This document shows, piece by piece, positions 51,939 through 61,784 of a stretch of 64,000 nucleotides of DNA. How positions within the stretch are numbered: position 1 is the first letter of the stretch; the number at the start of each line of letters is the position of its first letter. The notes beneath the pieces are model-generated. The model saw only the letters and a program-made list of their open reading frames with translations, searched no databases and had not been told where the DNA came from. The stretch spans positions 248,001-312,000 of the forward strand of contig CAVXLG010000003.1 of the NCBI GenBank assembly GCA_963762615.1, written 5' to 3'. The DNA comes from PALSA-505 sp963762615 (GTDB lineage Bacteria > Actinomycetota > Actinomycetes > Streptosporangiales > Streptosporangiaceae). Made by a program: the position numbers and the translations under genes.

Positions 51939-52674
51939 GTGAGGATGTGGCGCAGGCTGCTCGTGCTGGCGCGGCCGGACGTCGCGCAGGCTGAGCAGGC
52001 CGGCCCGGTCCCTGAGCACGCCGGGCCCGTCGCTGAGCGCGTCGGCCCTGCGCTCGCCGGTCTTCCGGGCCGGCGGCCCGCTGGCCTGCGGCGCGCTGCT
52101 GGCCTGCGGCGGCCGGGCGCTCACCGACACCGATTTCGTCGTCGTCGATCTCGAGACCACCGGCTGGACGCCGGGCAGTGCGCGGATCACGGAGATCGGC
52201 GCGGTTCTATTCAGCAGCGGGCGGGTCACCGGGGAGTTCTGCACGCTGATCAACCCGGGTCATCCGATCCCGGCTGAGATCGCCGCGCTCACCGGGATCA
52301 GCGACGCGATGGTGGCGCAGGCCCCGGTCATCGAGGCGGTGCTGCCTGACTTCCTCGCCTTCGCCGGCGGCGCGGTGCTCACCGCCCACAACGCGCCCTT
52401 CGACCTCGGCTTCCTCATCGCGGCGTGCGCGGACTGCGGCCTGTCCTGGCCGGATCCGCCGGTGCTGGACACGGTCGCGCTGGCCCGGCAGGTACTCGGC
52501 GAGGCCGAGGTGCCCGACTGCAAGCTCTCCACCCTGGCGAGCTATTTCGACGCACCGACCGCGCCGTGTCACCGCGCGCTGGCCGACGCGCGCGCCACCG
52601 CCGCCGTGCTGCACGGCCTGATCGGGCGGCTAGCCGCGTCCGGCGTGCGCACGCTGGCCGAGATACCCGGCTGA
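51939..52674 (+). CDS. DnaQ-type 3'-5' exonuclease (apparent frameshift near 5' end)
   Basis: DEDDh exonuclease. Exo I is DFVVVDLETTGWTPGSARIT, Exo II is VLTAHNAPFDLGFLIAAC, and Exo III is APCHRALADARATAAVLHGL, so all catalytic acids and the His are present. The exonuclease frame, read upstream, gives ALRSPVFRAGGPLACGALLA, normal for this family, but has no start codon before a stop. The GTG at 51939 (VRMWRRLLVLARPDVAQ) is in another frame, and removing one base near 51990 joins them into about 244 residues. It precedes the Lrp-like gene. Confidence 0.82.
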
Positions 52675-52748
52675 CTGGCTGGTGCCCGGCGGCGCCAGGA
52701 CGCGGCCGGGTACGCTCATGCCCAGGCAATGACCGAAGGAGGCGGCCG

Positions 52749-53036
52749 GTGGTCACCGCGATCGTCCTGGTGAAGGCCGAGGTTCAGCGCATCCCCGAGA
52801 TCGCGCAGGAGCTTGCGCAGATACCGCAGGTCAGCGAGGTGTACTCGGTAACGGGCGAGTTTGACCTGGTGGCGATGGTCCGGGTCAGGGCGCACGATGA
52901 GCTCGCCGACGTCATCCCCGGCGGCGTCAACAAGGTCCCCGGCGTCACGCACACCGAGACGCACATCGCCTTCCGCACCTACTCCAGGCACGACCTGGAG
53001 GCGGCGTTCGCCCTGGGTTTCGCCGAGTCGGACTGA
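52749..53036 (+). CDS. Stand-alone Lrp/AsnC ligand-binding (RAM) domain protein
   Basis: The protein has 95 residues from the GTG at 52749, with GGAGG 7 bases upstream. It consists only of the effector-binding domain: AIVLVKAEVQRIPEIAQEL, VSEVYSVTGEFDLVAMVRVR and GVTHTETHIAFRTYSRHDLE. There is no HTH, so it may sense an amino acid and pair with a full-length Lrp protein. It is convergent with trpD, as in other actinomycetes; a link to tryptophan is conceivable but unproven. Confidence 0.9.
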   Translation: MVTAIVLVKAEVQRIPEIAQELAQIPQVSEVYSVTGEFDLVAMVRVRAHDELADVIPGGVNKVPGVTHTETHIAFRTYSRHDLEAAFALGFAESD

Positions 53037-53128
53037 CCGGGGCCGTGACGGCGAACGGATAGGACTGCTACCGCGCTCCTGCCTCGTGCAGATCACGGTT
53101 TCGGAGGGGCATCCGGCCAGCGCCCGGG

Positions 53129-54202
53129 TCAGTCCTTGGCAGCCAGCCTGCTGCTGGTCTCCACCCACCGGGTCAGCAGCCGGGCGGCGGCACCGGACCG
53201 GACAGCCTCCCCGGCCCGCGCGTAACCGTCCCGGAGCGCGGGGATCACGGCGTCACCGGCTGGGATCCCGGCAAAGGCGGCGAGCGCGGCCGCGGCATTC
53301 AGCAGCACGGTGTCCAGCACCGGGCCCGGCTCGCCGGCCAGCACGGAACGCACCACCGCCGCGTTGTGGGCGGCGTCGCCGCCGCGCAGGTCTCCCGGCT
53401 GGCTGCGGGCGAGGCCGAGCTCGGCCGGGTCGAGGACGAGGCGGGTCACGCCGGCCTCGTGCACGGCCCACACCGTGGAGGTGGTCGTGGTGGTCAGCTC
53501 GTCCAGGCCGTCGTCGCCGTGGAAGACCAGGGCCGAGCAGCCGCGGCCGGCCAGGACGCCGGCGATGATCTCGCCCATCCGCCGATCGGCCACGCCGACC
53601 GCCTGCGCCTGCGGGCGCGCCGGATTCGCCACCGGGCCGAGGAAGTTGAAGACGGTGGGCACGCCGAGCTCGCGGCGCGGAGGCCCGGCGTGCCGCAGCG
53701 CGGGATGGTAGAGCGGCGCGAACAGGAAGACGATCCCGGTTTCGGCGGCCAGCTGGGCGGTGGCCTGGGGCGGCAGGTCGATCACGACGCCGAGTTCCTC
53801 CAGCACGTCGGCTGCGCCGCAGGCTGAGGTGGCCGCGCGGTTGCCGTGCTTGGCCATCTGCGCTCCGGCGGCCGCCGCGACGATCGCGCCCATCGTGGAG
53901 ATGTTCACCGTATGCGCCCCGTCCCCGCCGGTCCCGACGAGGTCGCCGGCCCGGCCCGGCAGCCGGATGGGGGTGGCATGGTCCAGCATCGCCCCGGCCA
54001 GGCCGGTGAGCTCCTCGACGGTCTCGCCCTTGATCCGCAGCGCGACCCCGAACCCGGCGATCTGGGCCGGCGTCGCCGCGCCCTCCATGATCTCGTTCAT
54101 CGCCCACCCGGCTTCGCCGGCGGTCAGCGACTCGCCCCTGATGAGCGCGCCGATCAGCGTCGGCCAGCTGTCCCGGCCGGGCGCCCCGGCCCGGTCAGGC
54201 AC
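53129..54202 (-). CDS. trpD: Anthranilate phosphoribosyltransferase
   Basis: Second step of tryptophan synthesis. It has 357 residues. The PRPP site is DLVGTGGDGAHTVNISTMGA, the anthranilate region is AKHGNRAATSACGAADVLEE, and FLFAPLYHPALRHAGPPRRE, VFNFLGPVANPARPQ and FHGDDGLDELTTTTTSTVW follow. The GTG start at 54202 overlaps the end of the upstream response-regulator gene by 8 bases. It is separated from other trp genes, which are not in the window. Confidence 0.94.
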   Translation of the reverse strand: MPDRAGAPGRDSWPTLIGALIRGESLTAGEAGWAMNEIMEGAATPAQIAGFGVALRIKGETVEELTGLAGAMLDHATPIRLPGRAGDLVGTGGDGAHTVNISTMGAIVAAAAGAQMAKHGNRAATSACGAADVLEELGVVIDLPPQATAQLAAETGIVFLFAPLYHPALRHAGPPRRELGVPTVFNFLGPVANPARPQAQAVGVADRRMGEIIAGVLAGRGCSALVFHGDDGLDELTTTTTSTVWAVHEAGVTRLVLDPAELGLARSQPGDLRGGDAAHNAAVVRSVLAGEPGPVLDTVLLNAAAALAAFAGIPAGDAVIPALRDGYARAGEAVRSGAAARLLTRWVETSSRLAAKD

Positions 54203-54600
54203 CGGATTGCAGGGCCGGCCGGGCGGCGCGGTCGCGCATCAGGCCGGCCAGCGCAACGGCCAGCGCGGACGGTTCGATCGGGTGCGACACCACCGCATCC
54301 GCGCGGGACCAGGTGGCGAGCCACCCGTCGTCGACCCGGCCGATCACCAGCAGCACCGGCGGGCAGTCGTAGAATCTCGTCCTTGGCCTGGCGGCAAATG
54401 CCCATGCCGCCGGCGGGCTGCGCCTCGCCGTCCAGGACCATGACGTCGGCGCCGCCCGCATCGAGCAGCCGGAACAGGGCAGGCTCGGTGGCTACCTCGA
54501 TGATCTCGGCCTCGGGCACGTCCGGTGCGGGCCTGGGCCCGATGGCGAGCCGCATCTGAGCGCGCACATCCGCGTCATGGCTGAACACAACGACCTTCAT
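54195..54600 (-). CDS. Response-regulator receiver-like protein (one apparent frameshift)
   Basis: A receiver-fold protein of about 134 residues opening MKVVVFSHDADVRAQMRLAI with the putative phospho-acceptor in ADVMVLDGEAQPAGGMGI. After AKDEI the frame changes: the conserved second half, YDCPPVLLVIGRVDDGWLAT, RADAVVSHPIEPSALAVALA, is reached by removing one T near 54373. It has no output domain. A similar small receiver protein precedes trpD in other actinomycetes. It may act by protein contact; phosphorylation is not certain because the neighbouring acidic residues are poorly conserved. Confidence 0.8.
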
Positions 54601-54692
54601 GGCTGCGATGCTATCGATCGCCGGGTGCCGGGGACACATCAGATCGGGGGGTCGGGCGACGCTCCCCTACGTGTTGTCGTAATAATGTCCTC

Positions 54693-55333
54693 GTGGCGAC
54701 AGCGAGCGCGACGCAGACCCCGCCGCGGGGCCGGCCAGCAGGCCGAGCCTGGTCAGCGTGGGCACCATCATCTGGCTGTCCTCTGAGCTGATGTTCTTCG
54801 CGGCGCTGTTCGCGATGTACTTCACCATCCGCTCGGTGGACAAGGGCGAGGGCATCAAGTGGCCGGGCGCGCATCTCGACCTGACGCTCGGGGCGATCAA
54901 CACGACCGTGCTGCTGCTGTCCAGCGTTACCTGCCAGCTCGGAGTCTTCGCCGTGGAGCGGGGCCAGGTCCGGCGCTCGGGCCGGATCTGGCAGGTCACC
55001 AAGTGGGGCCTGCGCGAGTGGTACGTGCTCACCTTCTTCATGGGCCTGTACTTCGTGTGCGGGCAGGGCTTCGAGTACGTGAGCCTGCTCAAGGACCAGG
55101 GGCTGAGCCTGCACTCCAGCGCCTACGGCTCAGTGTTCTTCATCCCGACCGGTTTCCACGGGCTGCACGTGGCCGGCGGCCTCATCGCGTTCTTGTTCCT
55201 GCTCGGCCGCACGTTCGCCGCCAAACGTCTCACCCACGAGGTACAGGTAAGCGCGATCGTCGTGTCGTACTACTGGCACTTCGTCAACGTCGTGTGGATC
55301 GGCCTGTTCACCACCATCTACCTGATCCATTGA
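54693..55333 (+). CDS. ctaE: Cytochrome c oxidase subunit III (apparent frameshift in N-terminus)
   Basis: Subunit of the aa3 oxidase that, with the qcr complex, forms the actinobacterial bc1-aa3 supercomplex. The membrane part begins GTIIWLSSELMFFAALFAMY and has LGAINTTVLLLSSVTCQLGV, FIPTGFHGLHVAGGLIAFLF and SAIVVSYYWHFVNVVWIGLF. The family N-terminus (VATASATQTPPRGRP) is in another frame from the GTG at 54693. One missing C near 54733 repairs it to 213 residues; otherwise translation would have to start at 54758. First gene of the ctaE-qcrC-qcrA-qcrB operon. Confidence 0.9.
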
Positions 55334-55352
55334 CCCGAAACCGAGGACAGCA

Positions 55353-56156
55353 GTGAGCTGGATCACCGCGCGGCGCAGGCACCGGGCAGCCGGCTACGCC
55401 GTCGTCCCCCTCGGGCTCGCCGCCATCGGCCTGGCATATGCCAGCCTGACCGGCCCGGGCAGCCAGGCCGCGGCGGCTGCCCCGCCCGCGGCGCAGCAGA
55501 GCATCGCCCGCGGGAAGTTCCTGTTCGAGCAGAGCTGCTCGAGCTGCCACGGCCTGGATGCGCAGGGCACCTCGAGGGCGCCCAGCCTGATCGGGGCCGG
55601 GGCCGCGGCGGTGTACTTCCAGATGAGCACCGGCCGGATGCCCGCGAAGGAGGCGGTCGCGGAGAACGAACGCGGTCCGGTGACCTTCTCGCGGCAGCAG
55701 ATCTTTGACATCGGCTCGTACATCGACTCGCTGGGCGGCGGGCCGCCCGTCCCGTCCCCGGCGCAGGTGAGTACCCGGGGCGCCGATGTCGGCCTCGGCC
55801 AGGAACTGTTCAACGCCAACTGCGCCGCCTGTCACAACTTCGACGGCGCCGGCGGCGCGCTCACCTACGGCAAGGACGCACCCGCGCTCAACCAGTCAAC
55901 CCCGACGCAGATCTACACGGCCATGCTCACCGGCCCGGAGGCCATGCCGGTGTTCAATGACGACACGGTGACGCCGAGCGAGAAACGCGACATCATCGCC
56001 TACGTCACCCAGACCCGCGCGGAGCCGAATCCCGGCGGGTTCAGCCTGGGCCGGGTCGGGCCGGTCACCGAGGGGCTCGTGGTCTGGATCGGCGGCATCG
56101 GCCTCCTGGTGATCGCGGCCATGTGGATCACAGCGAAGCGGCGTGAACAAGCATGA
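55353..56156 (+). CDS. qcrC: Cytochrome bc1 complex diheme cytochrome c subunit
   Basis: Carries electrons from the Rieske centre to the oxidase inside the supercomplex. It has 267 residues from the GTG at 55353 (CCGAGGA upstream). It has an N-terminal signal/anchor, two c-type heme sites (FEQSCSSCHGLDAQGTS and NANCAACHNFDGAGGALTYG), and a C-terminal membrane helix in GLVVWIGGIGLLVIAAMWIT. This fused diheme arrangement is typical of actinobacteria lacking a soluble cytochrome c. The stop overlaps the qcrA start as ATGA. Confidence 0.95.
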   Translation: MSWITARRRHRAAGYAVVPLGLAAIGLAYASLTGPGSQAAAAAPPAAQQSIARGKFLFEQSCSSCHGLDAQGTSRAPSLIGAGAAAVYFQMSTGRMPAKEAVAENERGPVTFSRQQIFDIGSYIDSLGGGPPVPSPAQVSTRGADVGLGQELFNANCAACHNFDGAGGALTYGKDAPALNQSTPTQIYTAMLTGPEAMPVFNDDTVTPSEKRDIIAYVTQTRAEPNPGGFSLGRVGPVTEGLVVWIGGIGLLVIAAMWITAKRREQA

Positions 56157-57262
56157 GTGAAGACGATCAGACACCAGCAGCCCAGCCGGACGAGGAAGCC
56201 GCGGGCCCCGAGCAGGCCCGGCCGCGCCGGGTGATCGGGACGCCGGCGCCCGCGCTCGCGCGGACGCTGCTCCCGCCGGAGGGCAGCGGTCCCGGCGGCG
56301 GCCCGCGGACCCCGGTGGATCCGGCGGGCGGCGGTCACGGCGCCGGCCGGCCCGCGATCGAGCCCGCTGACCCGGCGAAGGCCAAGCGGGCAGAACGGAC
56401 CGTGGCCGCGCTCTTCACCCTCTCCCTGGTGGCCAGCATCGGGTTCATCGCCGCCTACATCGGCCTGCCGGCGGGCTCGGTGACCAACGTTTTCCACTCC
56501 AACCTGGCGCTCGGCTCGGCCATGACGGTGGCCTTCCTCGCGATAGCCGTGGGCGCGGTGATCTGGGTACGCCGGCTGATGCCGAATGTGGAAATCACCG
56601 AGGCACGCAAGCCGCTCGCCTCGGCCCCGCAGGACAGGCAGGCCTTCCAGGAAACCTTCACCGAGGGCACCGAGGCCAGCGGGTTCATCAAGCGGCCGCT
56701 GGTCCGGCGCACGCTCATCGCCGCGACGGTCCCGCTGGCCCTGGCGCCCATCGTGCTGCTGCGCGACATGGGGCCGCTGCCGGGCACCAGCCTGCGGCAC
56801 ACCGTGTGGCGGAAGGGCCTGCGGCTGCTTGTCTACGGGTCCAACCAGCCGATCAAGCCGGAGGAGTTCTACTCGCCCGGAGGCCTGATCACCGTGGTGC
56901 CGGACGGCTACCAGAACGACCTCGACGCGCTGGCCAAGGCGACGGCCATCATCATCAAGTTCGAGCCCGGCCAGTTGCAGCCGCCCACCGTGATGGACTG
57001 GACGGTGCAGAACATCGTCTGCTACTCCAAGATCTGCACGCACGTCGGCTGCCCGGTCGCGCTGTACGAGCAGACCACGCATCACATCCTCTGCCCCTGC
57101 CACCAGTCCACCTTCGAGGCGACAAAGGGCGCAACGGTGATCTTCGGCCCGGCGCCCCGGCCGCTGCCCCAGCTGCCGCTCGCCGTGGACGCGGAGGGCT
57201 ACCTGGTCGCCAACGGCGACTTCAACGAGCCGGTGGGCCCGAGCTTCTGGGAGCGCGGATGA
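56153..57262 (+). CDS. qcrA: Cytochrome bc1 complex Rieske iron-sulfur subunit
   Basis: Oxidises menaquinol through a 2Fe-2S centre. It has 369 residues. A long acidic and proline-rich cytoplasmic N-terminus and three membrane helices (VAALFTLSLVASIGFIAAYI; SAMTVAFLAIAVGAVIWV; LIAATVPLALAPIVLL) precede the Rieske domain with CTHVGCPVALYEQTTHHILC and PCHQSTFEATKGATVIFGPA, giving both Cys-His ligand pairs. Three helices rather than one is the usual actinobacterial form. Coupled to qcrC and qcrB by ATGA overlaps. Confidence 0.96.
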   Translation: MSEDDQTPAAQPDEEAAGPEQARPRRVIGTPAPALARTLLPPEGSGPGGGPRTPVDPAGGGHGAGRPAIEPADPAKAKRAERTVAALFTLSLVASIGFIAAYIGLPAGSVTNVFHSNLALGSAMTVAFLAIAVGAVIWVRRLMPNVEITEARKPLASAPQDRQAFQETFTEGTEASGFIKRPLVRRTLIAATVPLALAPIVLLRDMGPLPGTSLRHTVWRKGLRLLVYGSNQPIKPEEFYSPGGLITVVPDGYQNDLDALAKATAIIIKFEPGQLQPPTVMDWTVQNIVCYSKICTHVGCPVALYEQTTHHILCPCHQSTFEATKGATVIFGPAPRPLPQLPLAVDAEGYLVANGDFNEPVGPSFWERG

Positions 57263-59014
57263 GCACGCAGGACGAGCAGCCCGCCCCGCCCAAGGCCCTG
57301 ACCAGCACCGGCGGCTGGCTGGACGACCGGTTCCGCGGCGCGCAAGATCTTCCGCCACTGGTTCCGGAAGGTCTTCCCTGACCACTGGACGTTCCTGCTG
57401 GGCGAGATCGCCCTCTACTCGTTCATCATCCTGCTGCTCACCGGCACGTTCCTCAGCCTGTTCTTCAAGCCGAGCATGACCGACGTCGTCTACCACGGCA
57501 CCTACACCAAGCTCAACGGCGTCCGGATGAGCGAGGCGTACGCGTCCACGCTGAACATCAGCTTCGACGTCCGCGGCGGCCTGCTGATGCGCCAGATCCA
57601 CCACTGGGCGGCCGACCTGTTCATGGCCGCGATCTTCGCGCACATGCTCCGCATCTTCCTCACCGGCGCCTACCGGAAGCCGCGCGAGGTCAACTGGCTG
57701 ATCGGGATCACGATGCTGGTGCTCGGGATGCTGGAGGGGCTGTTCGGCTACTCGCTGCCCGACGACCTGCTGTCCGGTACCGGGCTGCGGATCCTCGAAG
57801 GCGTGATCCTAGGCATCCCGATCATCGGAACCTACCTGTCGTTCTTCCTGTTCGGCGGGCAGTTCCCGGGCAACGACATCATCCCGCGGCTGTACGTCAT
57901 CCATATCCTGCTGATCCCCGGCCTGCTCCTGGCCCTGATCACCGCGCACCTGCTCATCATGTGGCACCAGAAGCACACCCAGGTGCCGGGCAAGGGGCAC
58001 ACCGACACCAACGTCGTCGGCCAGCCGTTCTACCCGTACTTCATGGCGAAGACCGGCGCGTGGTTCTTCTTCATCTTCGGCGTGCTCGCGCTGCTGTCCA
58101 CGATCGCCCAGATCAACCCGATCTGGCTGTACGGCCCGTACACGCCCGCGTCGATCTCGGCGGGGTCGCAGCCCGACTTCTACATGGGCTTCCTCGAGGG
58201 GACGCTGCGCGTCTTCCCGAGCTGGACGTGGGATCTGGCCGGCCATACCGTGGCCTGGAACGTGCTCATCCCCGCCCTCGTGCCGCTCGGGATATTCTTC
58301 ACCGGGGCCGCGCTGTGGCCGTTCATCGAGCAGTGGGCGACCGGGGACCATGCGGAGCACCATGTGATCGACCGGCCGCGCAACGCGCCCACCCGGACCG
58401 CGATCGGGGTGGCGGCGGTCGCCTTCTACCTCATCTTCCTGCTGGAAGGCGCGAACGACCTGATCGCCGATCACCTGGATATCCCGCTGTACCTGACCAC
58501 GGAGATAGCGAGGTATGCCGTCTTCATCGGTCCCGCCGTGGCCTACTTCGTGACCAAGCGGATCTGCCTCGGGCTGCAGCGCAAGGACCGGGACCTGCTG
58601 GCGCACGGCCTGGAGACCGGCATCATCAGGCAGCTGCCGAACGGCGAGTTCATCGAGGTGCACCGGCCGGTCTCGGAGGACAAGCGCGCCGTGCTGCTGT
58701 CCGCGAAGGAGCCGTTGCCACTGCCGCCGACCGGGTCCGTGGACGAGAACGGCGTTCCCGCCCCGGCCTCCCGCGGCATCGCCGGCAGGCTCCGGACCAC
58801 CGCCAACCGGGTGATCTCCGAGAGCATCCCGCTGACCACCGGGGACGGCCACGGCAACGGGCACGGCCCGCATGAAGGGAACGGCGAGCGCGATGAGGCC
58901 GCGGAGCGCGCTGCCGTCGGCGCCGCTCCGCAGGTCCCGCAGGCTGCCGACCAGGAGGAGATCGCACCGGGCCCGGAGTCACCCGGCGCGCCGCCGGCCG
59001 ATTCCGGCTCCTGA
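57259..59014 (+). CDS. qcrB: Cytochrome bc1 complex cytochrome b subunit (apparent frameshift in N-terminus)
   Basis: Membrane core of the complex, holding hemes bL and bH and the quinol sites; QcrB is the target of the drug class that includes telacebec. Helices include FLLGEIALYSFIILLLTG, IHHWAADLFMAAIFAHMLRI and LVLGMLEGLFGYSLPDDLLS, with heme His in HHW and HMLR. The ATG at 57259 (MSTQDEQPAPPKAL) overlaps qcrA as ATGA, but an extra C near 57342 shifts the frame just before KIFRHWFRKVFPDHW. Repaired length is 584 residues. The C-terminal tail is long, cytoplasmic, and rich in Glu, Pro and Gly-His. Confidence 0.93.
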
Positions 59015-59030
59015 CCTCCCGGCCCGGAAT

Positions 59031-59052
59031 GTGACCCGGCCAGCCGGGTCAC
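59031..59052. terminator. Bidirectional hairpin between qcrB and the convergent ABC operon
   Basis: GTGACCCGGC-CA-GCCGGGTCAC is a perfect 10-bp stem with a 2-base centre between the qcrB stop and the end of the convergent permease gene, whose stop lies in the hairpin. There is no T-tract. Confidence 0.6.
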
Positions 59053-59844
59053 ATCGCGTCGCCGCGCAGGGAGAACAGGGACAGCCGCCGGACGGCCACC
59101 GCCAGCGTTACGACGGTAACGATCACCCCCATGACCACCGCCGTGGTCAGGCTCAGCGCCGCGTTCAGCGCGGGGTCGTGGGCGATCGAGTTCGCCACGC
59201 CCAGCGAATACTGGCCGATCGACAGTTCCCGCGCGCCGCCGACGAAGTTGCCGATCAGCGCCTCCCACACGAGCACGTACAGCAGGCCCACCGCGATCGC
59301 CCGGGTGGTGACGACGGAGATCATGATGAACAGCGCGTTGTAGATCACCGAGCCCACCAGCGCCCCGGCGAACAGCGCGATCGCCAGGTCGCCGGTCCCG
59401 CCGACCGTGACGAGCCGGCCGCTGACCGTCTGCACCAGCTGGCCCGCGCGCACCTGGTCCCCGCTGGTCGCGATCAGCCCCGCGATCAGCTCGGGCACCG
59501 CTACGAACAGCATGGTCAGGACTGCCCCGACCGTGAACTTGGTGATGATGACCGCGGATACTGCGGACCGGGGTCGCCAGCAGGTGAACGATGCTCCCGT
59601 CATCGATCTCGGCACCGAGCATGCTGCTGCCGATCACCAGCGCGGTCAGCGGGAGAACCACCGAGAACCCGAAATCGCCGAGGATCCTGCCTGGCCACGG
59701 CGCTCCCGTCGGACGTGATGCCTTGAGGGCGAGCGTGACGAGTACCAGGATCACCGGCGGGATCGCCAGCAGGAAGGCTCGCCGGCGGCCGAGCGCCGCG
59801 CGCAGCGTGATCGAGGCGACGGTTCCGTTGAATACGCGGGACAT
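59049..59844 (-). CDS. ABC-2 type exporter permease (apparent frameshift)
   Basis: Membrane subunit of an exporter, about 265 residues. N-terminal part: RRRAFLLAIPPVILVLVTLA, GFSVVLPLTALVIGSSMLGA, EIDDGSIVHLLATPV. The conserved continuation TKFTVGAVLTMLFVAVPELI, IALFAGALVGSVIYNALFIM and AIAVGLLYVLVWEALIGNFV is one base out of frame near 59567. Six helices are predicted after repair. Last gene of the four-gene operon; its partner ATPase is the gene 51 bases upstream. The substrate is unknown. Confidence 0.82.
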
Positions 59845-59895
59845 GTCAATCACTGCCTCTGGGGTTGAGTCCGGCCGGTTCGGGGATCGGGGGGG

Positions 59896-60807
59896 TCACG
59901 ATGCGACCAGGTAGGCGAAGACGCTTTCCAGCGACTCGTCGGCGGGCAGCAGCTCCAGCAGCCGGATGTCATGGTCGCGGGCCAGCGTGGCGACCTCGCG
60001 GCAGAAGGCGCCGTAGTCGGAGGCGCTGACCTGCAGTCCCTTGGCCGTGACCGCCACGCCGCTGACCGCAGGGCGCTCGATCAGCGCGGCGCCGAGCAGC
60101 CGGTCATCCGACGAGCGGACACCGAAGACGTGCGGCCTGCTGGTCATGAGCCGCCTGATCGCGCGGAAGTCCCCGGAGGCCGCCAGCCGGCCCGCGACGA
60201 TCACCTGGATCGTCCCGGAGAGCCGTTCGACCTCTTCGAGGATGTGCGAGCTGAACACGATGGTGCGCCCCTCGGCGCCCAGCTTGTCGAGCAGATCCAT
60301 CATGTGCAGCCGCTGCCTGGGGTCCATCCCGTTGAACGGCTCGTCCAGCAGCAGCACCTCGGGATCGTGCACCAGCGCCGCGGCTACCTTGATCCGCTGC
60401 CGCATGCCCTTGGAGTAGGTGGCGATGCGGCGGCCGGCCGCCTCGGCCATGTCCACCATCGCGATGGCGCGGCGCGCGGCGCCGTCGACGTCGGTCAGCC
60501 GCTGCAGCCTGGCAGTGGACCGGACGAAGTCCGCCCCGGTGAGGAAGGCGTAGACCGAGTCTCGTTCGGGGACGAGGCCGAGCGTGCGGTAGATGTCCGG
60601 GTTGTCCCAGCTCGGCGAGCCGCCGATGGTCAGCTGGCCGCGGGACGGCTCGAGGAACCCGGCCATCATGTGGATGATCGTGGACTTCCCTGCGCCGTTG
60701 GGCCCGAGCAGCCCGGTCACCCCGGGGCCGATCGTCATCGTGACGTCGTTCACCGCGACCACGTTGCCGTACCAGCGGGAGACATCCGCCAGCTCGATGG
60801 TGGTCAT
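59896..60807 (-). CDS. ABC exporter ATP-binding protein
   Basis: The protein has 303 residues. Walker A is GLLGPNGAGKSTIIHMMAGF, signature TYSKGMRQRIKVAAALVHDP (SKGMR instead of LSGGQ, common in this exporter class), Walker B LLLDEPFNGMDPRQR, and the switch His in FSSHILEEVERLS. It has a C-terminal domain of about 90 residues. The ATG at 60807 overlaps the previous permease stop as ATGA. It pairs with the permease gene that follows. Confidence 0.93.
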   Translation of the reverse strand: MTTIELADVSRWYGNVVAVNDVTMTIGPGVTGLLGPNGAGKSTIIHMMAGFLEPSRGQLTIGGSPSWDNPDIYRTLGLVPERDSVYAFLTGADFVRSTARLQRLTDVDGAARRAIAMVDMAEAAGRRIATYSKGMRQRIKVAAALVHDPEVLLLDEPFNGMDPRQRLHMMDLLDKLGAEGRTIVFSSHILEEVERLSGTIQVIVAGRLAASGDFRAIRRLMTSRPHVFGVRSSDDRLLGAALIERPAVSGVAVTAKGLQVSASDYGAFCREVATLARDHDIRLLELLPADESLESVFAYLVAS

Positions 60808-61784
60808 TCCAGACCCGCCTTCCGGTACCGGGCGGCGAGGATGGTCAGGCTCGCCGCGAGCAGCAGGAGGAACATCACGCCGTAGAGCGCTCCGTAGTGG
60901 CCCGGCGGGGCCATCGGTCCGGGGACCTTGCCGCCGAGCCACTGCCTGACCCCGTCCAGGACGGTAAACGGGCTGATCAGGCCAGCCAGCTGCTGGCCCG
61001 AGGTGGCCGCCGCGGCCGCCCCGGGATGGACCGGCTGCCCCGCGCCCGCGTGCGCCACGACCGGATGGCCGGCGACCGAATAGATGATCTGGGCCAGGGT
61101 CCAGGTGAGGAAGAAGAAGATGGCGACCGCGCCCGTCGCGTACGCGCGCTTAGCGCTCAGGCACGCCAGCGCGAGCCCGATCGCGGCCAGCAGCACCGCC
61201 CACAGCGCCCCCACGCCCAGGCCGCCGGCCAGCAGCCTGGTCTGGTGCCAGACGGCGCTGCTGCCCCCGGCGGACGCGATCGTGCCCAGGTACAGCAGGA
61301 GCAGCGGGATCTCGATCATGATCAGGCAGGCCACGGTGAACGCCGCGTACTTCGCGGCCGGGTAGTCCCCCCGGCGCAGCGGCCGGGAAAAGTAGAGCGG
61401 CAGGACGTGGCTGCGCAGGTCGCGCGAGACCAGCTCGGGCGCCTGCACCGCCACGAAGATCGTCATGGCCACGACCCGCAGCGGGAAGGTGTAGGTGCCG
61501 TAGAAGACGACCGGCGCGCCGCCCCGGGCCACCGCGACCGCGTTCACGATCGCCGGCAGGCACATGGCGGCGAACGCGATCACCGGCAGGATCTTGGCTT
61601 TCGCGCCCCGGCCGATGCCGAACGCGGACCGCAGGCTGTGCGAGAAAAGAGCCAGGGCTATCTGCGGCCGGCCCAGCCGCGCGCCCTGGTAGCGGCGATA
61701 GCCGCGATCGTAGATGACCCCGCCGGGGGACCGGGCCGCCAGGCCGGCGCTGTGCCGCGCGGAGTACGCGTCATCAGCTGACAT
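60804..61784 (-). CDS. ABC exporter permease
   Basis: The protein has 326 residues. A soluble N-terminus with GGVIYDRGYRRYQGARLGRP precedes six membrane segments, among them AKILPVIAFAAMCLPAIVNA, FPLRVVAMTIFVAVQAPELV and AAKYAAFTVACLIMIEIPLL, typical of ABC-2 exporter subunits in actinomycetes with a YDRGYRRY N-terminus. It overlaps the upstream ATPase by 11 bases. It pairs with that ATPase as the first half of a double exporter; whether the two halves form one transporter is unclear. Confidence 0.88.
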   Translation of the reverse strand: MSADDAYSARHSAGLAARSPGGVIYDRGYRRYQGARLGRPQIALALFSHSLRSAFGIGRGAKAKILPVIAFAAMCLPAIVNAVAVARGGAPVVFYGTYTFPLRVVAMTIFVAVQAPELVSRDLRSHVLPLYFSRPLRRGDYPAAKYAAFTVACLIMIEIPLLLLYLGTIASAGGSSAVWHQTRLLAGGLGVGALWAVLLAAIGLALACLSAKRAYATGAVAIFFFLTWTLAQIIYSVAGHPVVAHAGAGQPVHPGAAAAATSGQQLAGLISPFTVLDGVRQWLGGKVPGPMAPPGHYGALYGVMFLLLLAASLTILAARYRKAGLE

